Assembly (NCBI GenBank): GCA_030832365.1
Contig: JAURJF010000026.1
Span: forward strand, 1-12,650
Source: Candidatus Nanopelagicales bacterium
Lineage (GTDB): Bacteria; Actinomycetota; Actinomycetes; Nanopelagicales; Nanopelagicaceae
Direction: 5' to 3'
DNA: 12,650 bases
Of this stretch, positions 6,524 to 12,650 are shown in pieces. Both the position numbers and the translations under genes were made by a program. The notes beneath the pieces are model-generated. The model searched no databases, was not told the DNA's origin, and worked only from the letters and a program-made list of their open reading frames with translations. The stretch's first letter is position 1. Every line of letters starts with the position of its first letter.

Positions 6524-7131
6524 GAGGCAAAGAGATCCTTAATTCCAGTCATTAACATCTCAAATGCAATTGCAGCAGTTAGAAGACCTGCAATCTTTGC
6601 AAGGAGAGCGACTCCAGATTCTTTTATAATTTTCACAATTCCAAGAGAGAACATCAGAGTTATACCAATAATCAGATGAGCTCCAAGTACAGCAAGTGAG
6701 AGTGCAAAGGTCATAGAGGTGCTAGAAACTTCTTGGCTAAAGAGCATGATTGTCACAATTGCTCCAGGGCCTGCCAGTAGTGGAGTGCCAAGTGGGACTA
6801 AAGCCAAGTTCTTTGGAATCTTTCCGCCGCCACTAAAATCACTTCCCTTTAGTAAATCAAGTGAGACCAATAGAAGAAGTAGCCCCCCAGCCCCTCTTAG
6901 AGCTGGCATAGAAATCTCAAGGTAATCCACAATAAATTGGCCAAAGAGAGCAAATAAAGTAATAACAAATAGCGAAGTGCCGGCAGCTTGCCAGGCAAGA
7001 AGAGTTCTCTGGCGACGAGTGCGATCCCCCAGGACAGATAAAAATATTGGGGTAGCACCTGGCGGATCTAAAATCACAAGCAAGGTGACAAATGCCTGCA
7101 AGCCAAATGTAATGGTGCTGATATCGCTCAT
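6520..7131 (-). CDS. MarC family integral membrane protein
   Basis: A 203-residue inner-membrane protein with about six transmembrane segments. The two half-site motifs of the family are visible: VILDPPGATPIFLSVLGD (about 19-36) in the first half and PLGTPLLAGPGAIVTIML (about 113-130) in the second. This repeat of a proline and glycine rich turn is typical of MarC/YhgN. Members were once linked to multiple antibiotic resistance, but that link has been questioned and the transported compound, if any, is unknown. Its ATG overlaps the PHP gene stop and its stop overlaps the oxygenase start, both as ATGA. Confidence 0.9.
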   Translation of the reverse strand: MSDISTITFGLQAFVTLLVILDPPGATPIFLSVLGDRTRRQRTLLAWQAAGTSLFVITLFALFGQFIVDYLEISMPALRGAGGLLLLLVSLDLLKGSDFSGGGKIPKNLALVPLGTPLLAGPGAIVTIMLFSQEVSSTSMTFALSLAVLGAHLIIGITLMFSLGIVKIIKESGVALLAKIAGLLTAAIAFEMLMTGIKDLFAS

Positions 7132-7991
7132 CGCTTCACAACTCTTCTTTCATTAGCTTTTGATTCAAGATGGGCCCATTGTTCAGGATTGGTAGTGAAT
7201 TGCGCTAATCGATTTAATTTTCCATCGCCGTGGTAATCACTTGAGCCAGTAATAACAAGATTCCGCGCAATTGCAAGGGAGACCAGCTCAGCTTTCTCAC
7301 TATCTGAGTGATCTGGGTGATCAACTTCAATTCCATCAAGTCCAGCAGCAATTAAGTGATCAAATGCTTCAATTTTAAGAGTCTTGCCACGCTTTGAAGC
7401 AAATGGATGAGCGATTACTGCAACACCTCCAGCCTGCTTGATTAGCTTTATAGCAGCCTCTGGAGTTGGTGAATAATGATTTACATAGTATTTCGATTTA
7501 TTATGTAAGAAAGTTTCAAATGCTTCTTGGCGAGATGCCACATGGCCCTTAGCAACTAAAGCATCAGCTAGATGTGGCCGACCTAGGGTGGCATCTCCAG
7601 TTCGCATGGCATAAACCTCATCTAAGCTAATTTCAATTCCAGCTTCATTTAGGCGAGTAATTATCTTCTCCATACGAAATAGGCGATGCTCTCTTGTCTT
7701 ATCAAGTTCATCAATGAGTGCTTGATGGCTTGAATCAAAGAGCAGACCAAGCATATGAATACTGAGCCCCTCTTCATCTTGGCAAGAAATTTCTGAGCCC
7801 AATACCAATTGCATTTGAGATTTAGAGGGATGATTAAGCAGAGCGCTAGATGCTTCCTGCCAGCCGCGAGTAGTGTCATGATCTGTTAGCGCTAAGACCC
7901 CAATACCTGCAGCAATTGCCTTGTCGATTAACCCAGAAGGGGTATCAGTCCCATCGCTTGCATTGGTATGGGTATGTAAATCAATGAGCAT
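7128..7991 (-). CDS. PHP-domain phosphoesterase (RNase AM / nucleoside 3',5'-bisphosphate phosphatase type)
   Basis: A 287-residue cytosolic metal-dependent phosphoesterase of the YciV/TrpH group, whose members remove phosphate from 3',5'-bisphosphates or trim RNA 5' ends. The metal-site motifs appear in order: DLHTHTNASDG (His6, His8, Asp13), LTDHDT (Asp37, His38, Asp39), GSEISC (Glu67), His79, AHPFAS (His195), VDHPDHS (Asp224, His225) and GSSDYHGDGK (Asp252, His254). I start it at ATG 7989-7991, immediately before the first motif. A longer frame to 8045 adds 18 residues that do not resemble the family and overlap the transporter gene. The gap from the transporter stop is 10 nt. The stop overlaps the marC start (ATGA). 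The exact substrate is not determined. Confidence 0.88.
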   Translation of the reverse strand: MLIDLHTHTNASDGTDTPSGLIDKAIAAGIGVLALTDHDTTRGWQEASSALLNHPSKSQMQLVLGSEISCQDEEGLSIHMLGLLFDSSHQALIDELDKTREHRLFRMEKIITRLNEAGIEISLDEVYAMRTGDATLGRPHLADALVAKGHVASRQEAFETFLHNKSKYYVNHYSPTPEAAIKLIKQAGGVAVIAHPFASKRGKTLKIEAFDHLIAAGLDGIEVDHPDHSDSEKAELVSLAIARNLVITGSSDYHGDGKLNRLAQFTTNPEQWAHLESKANERRVVKR

Positions 7992-7992
7992 G

Positions 7993-8008
7993 AGGGTAAG
8001 GCTACCCT
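7993..8008 (-). promoter_or_regulatory. hairpin covering the junction between the EamA gene stop and the PHP gene start
   Basis: On the minus strand AGGGTA, loop GCCT and TACCCT form a perfect 6-bp stem. It contains most of the only purine-rich (AAAAAGGG) ribosome-site candidate and the TAG stop of the upstream gene, and ends one base before the PHP ATG. It may make PHP translation depend on ribosomes arriving from the upstream gene; this is inference. Confidence 0.35.
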
Positions 8009-8898
8009 TTTTCTCCATCCTTGCTACGCATAACAAAAATCGCACACCCTGCCAATAAAAGAATCAACCCTGGAACAGTTCCAAGTGGAGGTAATTGATC
8101 AAGCCACCAAAAGGCAAGAAGAGCGCCAACTGGAACTTCAAAGAAAACTATTAAAGAAACAATTGCTGGAGATACTCTCTTGAGTGAGAAATTAAACATC
8201 GTGTGGCCAAGAATCTGTGCTCCCAAAATTAGCGCAAGTAATAACCACCATTGCTTAGCTTCAAAGCCAATGAGCTGCACTCCAGTAATTAGTGCAATCG
8301 GAAGAGCAGTTAGCGCGCAAGTTAAATAACATAGAGTGGTATAGGTTGAAGTTGCTAGGGTTTGTTGCGCTTTGGAGCCGAGTAGAACATATAGGGCAGC
8401 AAGTGCAGCGCAGATAATTGCCGCTATATCTCCAATGAAAGCTCTAGTTGAAATCTGAAAATCAACTCCAGTAATGATTAAAACTCCGATAAAACTAATG
8501 ACCATTCCAATCCAAGCTCGCCTTGGAATATGGCCGCCAAGTTTTTTAACAAAGTAGGCAGCAAAGATTGGTTGAAGAGCGGTAAGGGCAGTTCCTGCTG
8601 CCACCGTGGTGTATCTCATTGCTATGAAAAATCCAATAAAGTGAAGCGCTAGAACAAATCCTGCCGCCATTGACCATGCAAGACCTCGACGATTTTCACT
8701 CTTTAGCCACTGACCATTTCTCAAAGCAAAGGGCGCCATGATTAGCGCTCCTCCAAGGTTTCGCCAGAAAATTAGAGTGATAATTGGCATCGCGCTCAAG
8801 GCAATTACTGGGCCAGAGGTTCCAATTCCAATTACTCCGAGAAGTAATAATGGAATATCACGACCACTGGGCATCTGGGTGTGGTTTTGGTTTTGCAC
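8002..8898 (-). CDS. EamA/DMT superfamily transporter (RhaT/YdcZ-like)
   Basis: A 298-residue inner-membrane protein with about ten hydrophobic segments arranged as two repeated EamA halves, the typical drug/metabolite transporter layout and length. Recognisable pieces include ITLIFWRNLGGALIM in the first half and the family-typical AAGTALTALQPIFAAYFVKK near residues 99-118. In the second half, SPAIVSLIVFFEVPVGALLAF is followed by a last helix and a short charged tail. Substrates of this family range from amino acids to nucleosides and cannot be predicted here. The start is GTG 8896-8898, 5 nt after the mrp stop, with no good ribosome site. An in-frame ATG eight codons later (8872-8874) is an alternative that loses only the polar N-terminus. 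Translation is probably coupled to mrp. Confidence 0.9.
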   Translation of the reverse strand: MQNQNHTQMPSGRDIPLLLLGVIGIGTSGPVIALSAMPIITLIFWRNLGGALIMAPFALRNGQWLKSENRRGLAWSMAAGFVLALHFIGFFIAMRYTTVAAGTALTALQPIFAAYFVKKLGGHIPRRAWIGMVISFIGVLIITGVDFQISTRAFIGDIAAIICAALAALYVLLGSKAQQTLATSTYTTLCYLTCALTALPIALITGVQLIGFEAKQWWLLLALILGAQILGHTMFNFSLKRVSPAIVSLIVFFEVPVGALLAFWWLDQLPPLGTVPGLILLLAGCAIFVMRSKDGEKG

Positions 8899-8903
8899 GG
8901 CAG

Positions 8904-10040
8904 TTATGTAGAGACCCCCAGCGGAACGCCAACTAGAGATTTCTTTCGCTTTGTTAACTGATCAACAATTGCAAAAAAGCCCTTAGCAGCATCTGATTCT
9001 GGATCTCTAAATACTATTGGTGATCCTTCATCTCCACCTTCACGTAGCTTGATATCAAATGAAATTTGAGCAAGTAGCGGGACATCTACTCCAACAAGTT
9101 GACTCAATCTCTTTGCAGTTTCTTGCCCTCCACCTTGACCAAAGAGGGCTACCTGAGCGCCACTTACAGGATCTGTGTAGGTAGACATATTCTCAATTAC
9201 TCCAATTACATGTTGCTTTAATTGATGAGCAATTCGCCCTGCTCGCTCGGCGACTTCGGCAGCTGCAATCTGTGGAGTGGTCACCACAATAATTTCTGAT
9301 GCTGGAATTAATTGACCAAGAGATATTGCAATATCCCCTGTCCCTGGAGGCAGGTCAAGGAGTAAGAAATCTAAATCTCCCCAATATGCATCACTTAAGA
9401 GCTGTTCTAAAACTCTATGAAGCAGCGGGCCGCGATAAGCAACCGGATCTGCGCGATCTGGTTTGAACATCTCAATTGAAACTACCTTAATTCCATTGGT
9501 TTCAACTGGAATGAATGTCTGATCGATAGCTGTTGGCCTCTGCCCTTCAATACCTAAAAGCCTTGGAATTGAGTGTCCATAGACATCAGCATCTAGTACT
9601 CCTACTTTAAAGCCGCGCTTACTAAGCGCTGCTGCAAGATTTACTGTTACTGATGACTTTCCAACGCCGCCCTTACCAGAGGAAATAGCCCAGACTCTAG
9701 TTAAGGAATCGGGTTGAGCAAATGGAATGAACTTCTCTCGCCCGCCCCGAAGAAGCTTTTTAACGTTATCTCTCTGAGCTTCATTCATTACCCCAAATTC
9801 AAGTTCAACTCTTTCAACTCCAGCTACTTTAGAGACAGCGCTAGTAACATCGCTCTTTAACTTATCTCGCATAGGACATCCTGAGATAGTTAGTAATATC
9901 TTGATATTTGCTTGCCCGCCATCGAAATCAACACTTTCAACCATTCCTAGATCTGGAAGTGGCCTGTGAAGCTCGGGGTCAGAAACAGTTGCGAGCGCGT
10001 TATGAATCTGACTTATTACTTCATCTCTTGAAAGGCTCAT
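8904..10040 (-). CDS. mrp: Mrp/ApbC family Fe-S cluster carrier ATPase
   Basis: A 378-residue P-loop protein of the Mrp/NBP35 family, thought to carry or assemble iron-sulfur clusters. Residues 1-85 form a MIP18/DUF59 domain with ISGCPMRDKL. The ATPase domain starts near 115, with the deviant Walker A SSGKGGVGKSS (120-130, both lysines present), GVLDADVYGHSIPRLLG, and the LLLDLPPGTGDIAISLGQL segment. The C-terminus LVGVPLGV resembles other actinobacterial Mrp proteins. The usual CPxC pair after IENMS, which binds the bridging cluster in many family members, is absent; the only cysteine is Cys55. Mycobacterial Mrp proteins, as I recall them, also lack the pair. The start ATG overlaps the tatB stop (ATGA). 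Proximity of tatB is conserved in actinobacteria. Confidence 0.93.
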   Translation of the reverse strand: MSLSRDEVISQIHNALATVSDPELHRPLPDLGMVESVDFDGGQANIKILLTISGCPMRDKLKSDVTSAVSKVAGVERVELEFGVMNEAQRDNVKKLLRGGREKFIPFAQPDSLTRVWAISSGKGGVGKSSVTVNLAAALSKRGFKVGVLDADVYGHSIPRLLGIEGQRPTAIDQTFIPVETNGIKVVSIEMFKPDRADPVAYRGPLLHRVLEQLLSDAYWGDLDFLLLDLPPGTGDIAISLGQLIPASEIIVVTTPQIAAAEVAERAGRIAHQLKQHVIGVIENMSTYTDPVSGAQVALFGQGGGQETAKRLSQLVGVDVPLLAQISFDIKLREGGDEGSPIVFRDPESDAAKGFFAIVDQLTKRKKSLVGVPLGVST

Positions 10041-10375
10041 AGTAGATCTGGATCTATTTTAGCTGCCTCATCTATTACCTTTTTGCTCGCCTTAGCCTGG
10101 CTCTTAAGGTCATTTGCTAGTGGCTTAACATCATCTAGCGCATTTCCTAATACCTTCTGGGCCAACTTCTTTGGACTTAAATCACTAACTTGCAAATCTT
10201 CAAATCCAGGTCCTAAGTTTTCTTTTAACTCACGTGAGGCATAAGTTGTGAAGTTACGAACCTTATGAATAAATCTGGCAAAATCCTTTGCTGCTTCAGG
10301 TAATTTATCTGGGCCAACTAGAAACAAGCCTAGGATTACTAATCCTAGAAACTCGCCCATTCCAATGCCGAACAT
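10037..10375 (-). CDS. tatB: Sec-independent protein translocase subunit TatB
   Basis: A 112-residue single-span inner-membrane protein of the twin-arginine export system, which with TatC recognises folded, signal-bearing substrates. The N-terminus MFGIGMGEFLGLVILGLFLV is a membrane helix with the family Glu at position 8. It is followed by the hinge GPDKLPEAAKDFARFI (Gly21-Pro22), an amphipathic helix and a long charged, helical C-terminal tail. Glu8, the GP hinge and the tail length separate it from TatA. No tatC lies in this window. The start has AGGATAGG a few bases upstream, 20 nt after the methyltransferase stop. The first 15 codons contain a strong inverted repeat described separately. 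Confidence 0.92.
   Translation of the reverse strand: MFGIGMGEFLGLVILGLFLVGPDKLPEAAKDFARFIHKVRNFTTYASRELKENLGPGFEDLQVSDLSPKKLAQKVLGNALDDVKPLANDLKSQAKASKKVIDEAAKIDPDLL
10330..10348 (-). promoter_or_regulatory. 8-bp perfect inverted repeat inside the tatB 5' coding region
   Basis: CTAGGATT, a 3-nt loop and AATCCTAG lie about 28-46 nt after the tatB start. The downstream arm contains ATCCTA, which is also complementary to the TAGGAT in the tatB ribosome site (10382-10387). Two exclusive pairings are therefore possible. The repeat encodes the LGLVILG stretch of the membrane helix and may simply follow from that coding. Confidence 0.35.
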
Positions 10376-10395
10376 GCACCTATCCTATTCTTTAA

Positions 10396-11064
10396 TTAAA
10401 TCTTCGTCGCAACCATTACGCCATCGCCAACTGGCAGCAACATTGGAAGCCAGAGCGTCGATGAGTCCTTAATCACCTTAATAACTTCTCGATAGGCAAC
10501 GCTATCTTCATTTCGCTGCGTTGGATCAGCAACCTTTCCTGAAAGAAGTGCTCGATCAATGACCAATACTCCACCTGGGCGAAGTGAGCGATGAGCATTC
10601 TCTACTCCATCGAGTAAATCTGCGCTCTTTCGCATAATAAATATGTCATAAAGGCTATCGGCTAGCTTTCCTACAATTTCTCGAGAGTTCCCAGTAATTA
10701 AGCGATAGCGTGAGGAATTTATCCCAGCCTCATCAAAAGCTTGCTTAGCCAACTTAGCATTTTCAACTTCATCATCAATTGATGTTAATAGCCCCTTTGG
10801 GCTCATCGCTTGGAAAATCCATAAACCACTGACTCCAGCCCCAGTTCCGATTTCAACTATTGAACTAGCTCCTATTAAATGGGTGAGATAACGAAGAAGA
10901 GATCCAACTGCTGGAGTGGCATCGTAGGTGCCAATTTCTTGCCCTCTACTTCTAGCTTTTTGAATAATCTCTGTCTCTGGAATAAATGTATTTGAAAATG
11001 CCCGCATATCTCCGCGTTCAGGGAATAACTTCTCTGTAAATCCCTTATCCCCGATCCCTGACAT
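10396..11064 (-). CDS. class I SAM-dependent methyltransferase, O-methyltransferase type (Rv1220c-like)
   Basis: A 222-residue cytosolic protein, counted from the ATG at 11064. Motif I is VEIGTGAGVSGLW (70-82), the acidic end of the next strand is SIDDE (Asp97), and the later RPGGVLVIDRALLSGKVADP and PVGDGVMVA segments match mycobacterial Rv1220c in order. In typical members motif IV reads FIDAD and supplies an acidic metal ligand. Here it is FIMRKSAD (about 142-149), with the first acidic residue lost and basic ones in its place, so the catalytic mode is uncertain. The start is ambiguous. ATG 11062-11064 overlaps the aminopeptidase stop as TGATG. GTG 11065-11067 and GTG 11080-11082 are also in frame (up to 228 residues). 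The tatB gene follows after 20 nt. The substrate is unknown. Confidence 0.85.
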   Translation of the reverse strand: MSGIGDKGFTEKLFPERGDMRAFSNTFIPETEIIQKARSRGQEIGTYDATPAVGSLLRYLTHLIGASSIVEIGTGAGVSGLWIFQAMSPKGLLTSIDDEVENAKLAKQAFDEAGINSSRYRLITGNSREIVGKLADSLYDIFIMRKSADLLDGVENAHRSLRPGGVLVIDRALLSGKVADPTQRNEDSVAYREVIKVIKDSSTLWLPMLLPVGDGVMVATKI

Positions 11065-12575
11065 CACAGCGTAGCTAGCCACTGGGTGAGAAGGCGAACT
11101 CCGTATCCGGTTCCACCTTTTACATTTTCTCCTGCATCAACTTCAGATCTGGCAGGGCCAGCAATATCTAGATGAACCCACTTGCGCTTGCCAACAAAGT
11201 TCTCTAGAAATAGCGCAGCAGTAACTGAGCCGCCTTGAAACTTAAACTTATCGGCGGTGTGATTAAAGTCTGCGATATGGCTCTCTAGGGCCACTGAATA
11301 ATCATCAATTAAAGGCATATGCCAGATTTGATCTCCTGTGTAATCACCAATGTCAGAGAGTTTTCGAGCAAGTTTGTTATCTCTTGTATACATCGCTCCG
11401 TAATAGCGGCTAAGTCCTAGAGTTGCAGCCCCAGTTAGAGTTGCTACATCAATCAAATAATCTGGGTCTAGATTCTTATCAGCATAAGCAAGGCCATCTG
11501 CCAGCACTAATCTTCCTTCAGCATCAGTGTTGATTACCTCAACTGTGGTTCCACCATAATGAGTGATTACATCAGATGGGCGAGTTGATGTGCCTGAAAG
11601 AGAGTTCTCAGCAAGCATCAGTAGCGCTGTGATTCGAACATTTAATTTCAATTCAGCAGCTGCAATTGTTGCCATTAACACAACAGCTGCCCCAGCCATA
11701 TCACTTTTCATTGGAGCCATCGATTCATAAGGGCGCTTTAGAGAAACGCCTCCCGTATCAAAGGTGATTCCCTTACCGACTAAGACCACATGTGGCGCTT
11801 TCTTTGATCCCTTTGGCTTGTAACTTAACTCAACAAATCTTGGAGGATTTTTTACGCTGGAATTACCAATAGCACTAAGCCCGCCAAACTCTGCCAATTG
11901 GCGTCCTGATTTAATCTTTAGAGAGAGCGTAGAGTCCTTTGCTAGTAATTTTGCCTGAGCCGCCATCCAAACTGGGTTTTTAATGTTGGAGGGAGTTTGT
12001 ATTAAATCGCGCGCCTTCCAAGTTGATTTAACTAGCACCTTTGAACGCTCTAATACTTTAGCAAAGTCACCTACTAGCGTGATCTCTGGAGTTAGGCTCT
12101 TTGTTCCACTCTTCTGGCTCCAAATATAAGTAGCGAGGGTAGAGGAGATAAAGTGAAGTTGAGCATCGCTATCGCTCTCAACTAAGAAAGAAAGTACTGA
12201 GGATTTACTGGCTTTTACCTTCCGCCCAATAGCAGCAGATGCTCTTCTAATATGAGAATTACTTGATTCACCAACTCCAACAAGAAGGATATGTACTACT
12301 TCTCCGCTTTCCTGCAATACTGGAATATCAATAACTTCTCCGGCTTTGCCAGTAACAGCGCTGCCATTCTTCTTTATTTCATCAGTAAATGAGATTGAGT
12401 AGATTTTCTCAATACTTTTAATTATTTTTTTGCTTAAAACAATTTCTATCTCAGGTAATTCTTTTGAATCTTTTGCTTTTATAGCAAGGGCAATATGAGT
12501 AAAGCCTTTGAAGAATTTCTCCGAGATTTCCCCCGGAAGTTTTACCGTTCCGAGTTTCGGAAGCGGTAGGTTCAT
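11064..12575 (-). CDS. pepA: leucyl aminopeptidase, M17 family (PepA)
   Basis: A 503-residue cytosolic two-metal aminopeptidase that releases N-terminal residues from peptides during protein turnover. The C-terminal catalytic domain is well conserved: VGKGITFDTGGVSLK (Lys268, Asp273, Lys280), MKSDMAGAA (Asp292) and NTDAEGRLVLADGL (Asp351, Glu353, Arg355). These match the metal and catalytic residues of E. coli PepA. The N-terminal 170 residues form the usual more variable macro-like domain and are rich in Lys and Ser here. The length is normal. The start ATG 12573-12575 overlaps the stop of the upstream DUF3117-like gene as ATGA and has no ribosome site, so translation is probably coupled. 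Its stop overlaps the methyltransferase start. Confidence 0.95.
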   Translation of the reverse strand: MNLPLPKLGTVKLPGEISEKFFKGFTHIALAIKAKDSKELPEIEIVLSKKIIKSIEKIYSISFTDEIKKNGSAVTGKAGEVIDIPVLQESGEVVHILLVGVGESSNSHIRRASAAIGRKVKASKSSVLSFLVESDSDAQLHFISSTLATYIWSQKSGTKSLTPEITLVGDFAKVLERSKVLVKSTWKARDLIQTPSNIKNPVWMAAQAKLLAKDSTLSLKIKSGRQLAEFGGLSAIGNSSVKNPPRFVELSYKPKGSKKAPHVVLVGKGITFDTGGVSLKRPYESMAPMKSDMAGAAVVLMATIAAAELKLNVRITALLMLAENSLSGTSTRPSDVITHYGGTTVEVINTDAEGRLVLADGLAYADKNLDPDYLIDVATLTGAATLGLSRYYGAMYTRDNKLARKLSDIGDYTGDQIWHMPLIDDYSVALESHIADFNHTADKFKFQGGSVTAALFLENFVGKRKWVHLDIAGPARSEVDAGENVKGGTGYGVRLLTQWLATL

Positions 12576-12650
12576 TTCTTAAGAAGGGAAATTGACATAT
12601 TCAAGACATCAGCAAGGTTTCGAGCCTCTTCTTGATTCAGCTCTACTACC
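12572..12650 (-). CDS. C-terminal end of a DUF3117-like small protein (5' part outside window)
   Basis: Twenty-five residues are readable before the TGA at 12572-12574, starting VVELNQEEARNLADVLN. This resembles the end of actinobacterial DUF3117 proteins, which finish with RLVVEL, an acidic segment and a short helix, and which are found near Rv1220c-type methyltransferase genes. The last residues, SLLKK, extend slightly past the usual end. The function of the family is unknown. The stop overlaps the pepA ATG. The short visible length limits certainty. Confidence 0.6.
   Translation of the reverse strand, partial: VVELNQEEARNLADVLNMSISLLKK

Noticed and set aside
7661..7879. Second minus-strand frame inside the PHP gene
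   Set aside because: It lies out of frame within a conserved gene and has no recognisable domain.
7992..8045. Longer PHP protein starting at 8045
   Set aside because: The added 18 residues overlap the transporter gene and come before the DLHTHT motif that normally lies at the N-terminus.
1..12650. Mobile element, CRISPR array, prophage or defence system
   Set aside because: No transposase, integrase, spaced direct repeats, phage gene or known defence domain was found, and the gene families are mostly core actinobacterial ones.

Overview
The window looks like a stretch of a compact, low-GC actinobacterial chromosome. Several families that are largely actinobacterial occur together: MshB of mycothiol synthesis, DUF6113, DUF3107, DUF3117, an Rv1220c-type methyltransferase, and the dapC/fdxA and tatB/mrp neighbourhoods. 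Base composition is AT-rich for that phylum, genes overlap by 4 nt or lie a few nt apart, and no gap exceeds about 60 nt. This combination fits streamlined freshwater actinobacteria of the acI/Nanopelagicales kind; that placement is an inference from gene content and style, not from a marker gene.

Left block (1-4030). On the minus strand lie a 3'-cut dapC (lysine/diaminopimelate pathway) and a 7Fe ferredoxin, fdxA. A complete cysteinyl-tRNA synthetase gene runs the other way at 1404-2855. It ends 3 nt from a small membrane protein gene (DUF6113-like) that is coupled by ATGA overlap to mshB. The dapC frame has no ATG, GTG or TTG at its expected N-terminus.

Middle block (4087-5032). A TetR-family regulator and a DUF3107 small protein lie on the plus strand, a pairing known from other actinobacteria. 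DUF3107 ends 1 nt from the end of the next, convergent gene.

Right block (5034-12650, all minus strand). Ten genes read as one tight chain in transcription order: the end of a DUF3117-like gene, M17 leucyl aminopeptidase, SAM-dependent methyltransferase, tatB, mrp, a DMT/EamA transporter, a PHP-domain phosphoesterase, a MarC membrane protein, an MpaB-type oxygenase (DUF2236) and a MinD/ParA-type ATPase. Most junctions are stop/start overlaps (ATGA, GTGA, TGATG) and the others are gaps of 5 to 20 nt, so the chain is probably transcribed together and translationally coupled. The promoter must lie beyond 12650.

Most of the window is housekeeping and I see no mobile element, CRISPR array, phage gene, rRNA or tRNA. 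The points most worth checking are the apparent ATA start of dapC, the methyltransferase whose acidic metal-site motif has been replaced, the ParA-type ATPase without the signature lysine at the end of the operon next to a putative haem oxygenase, two small hairpins positioned to affect translation (tatB, PHP gene), and a strong excess of the palindrome AGCGCT.
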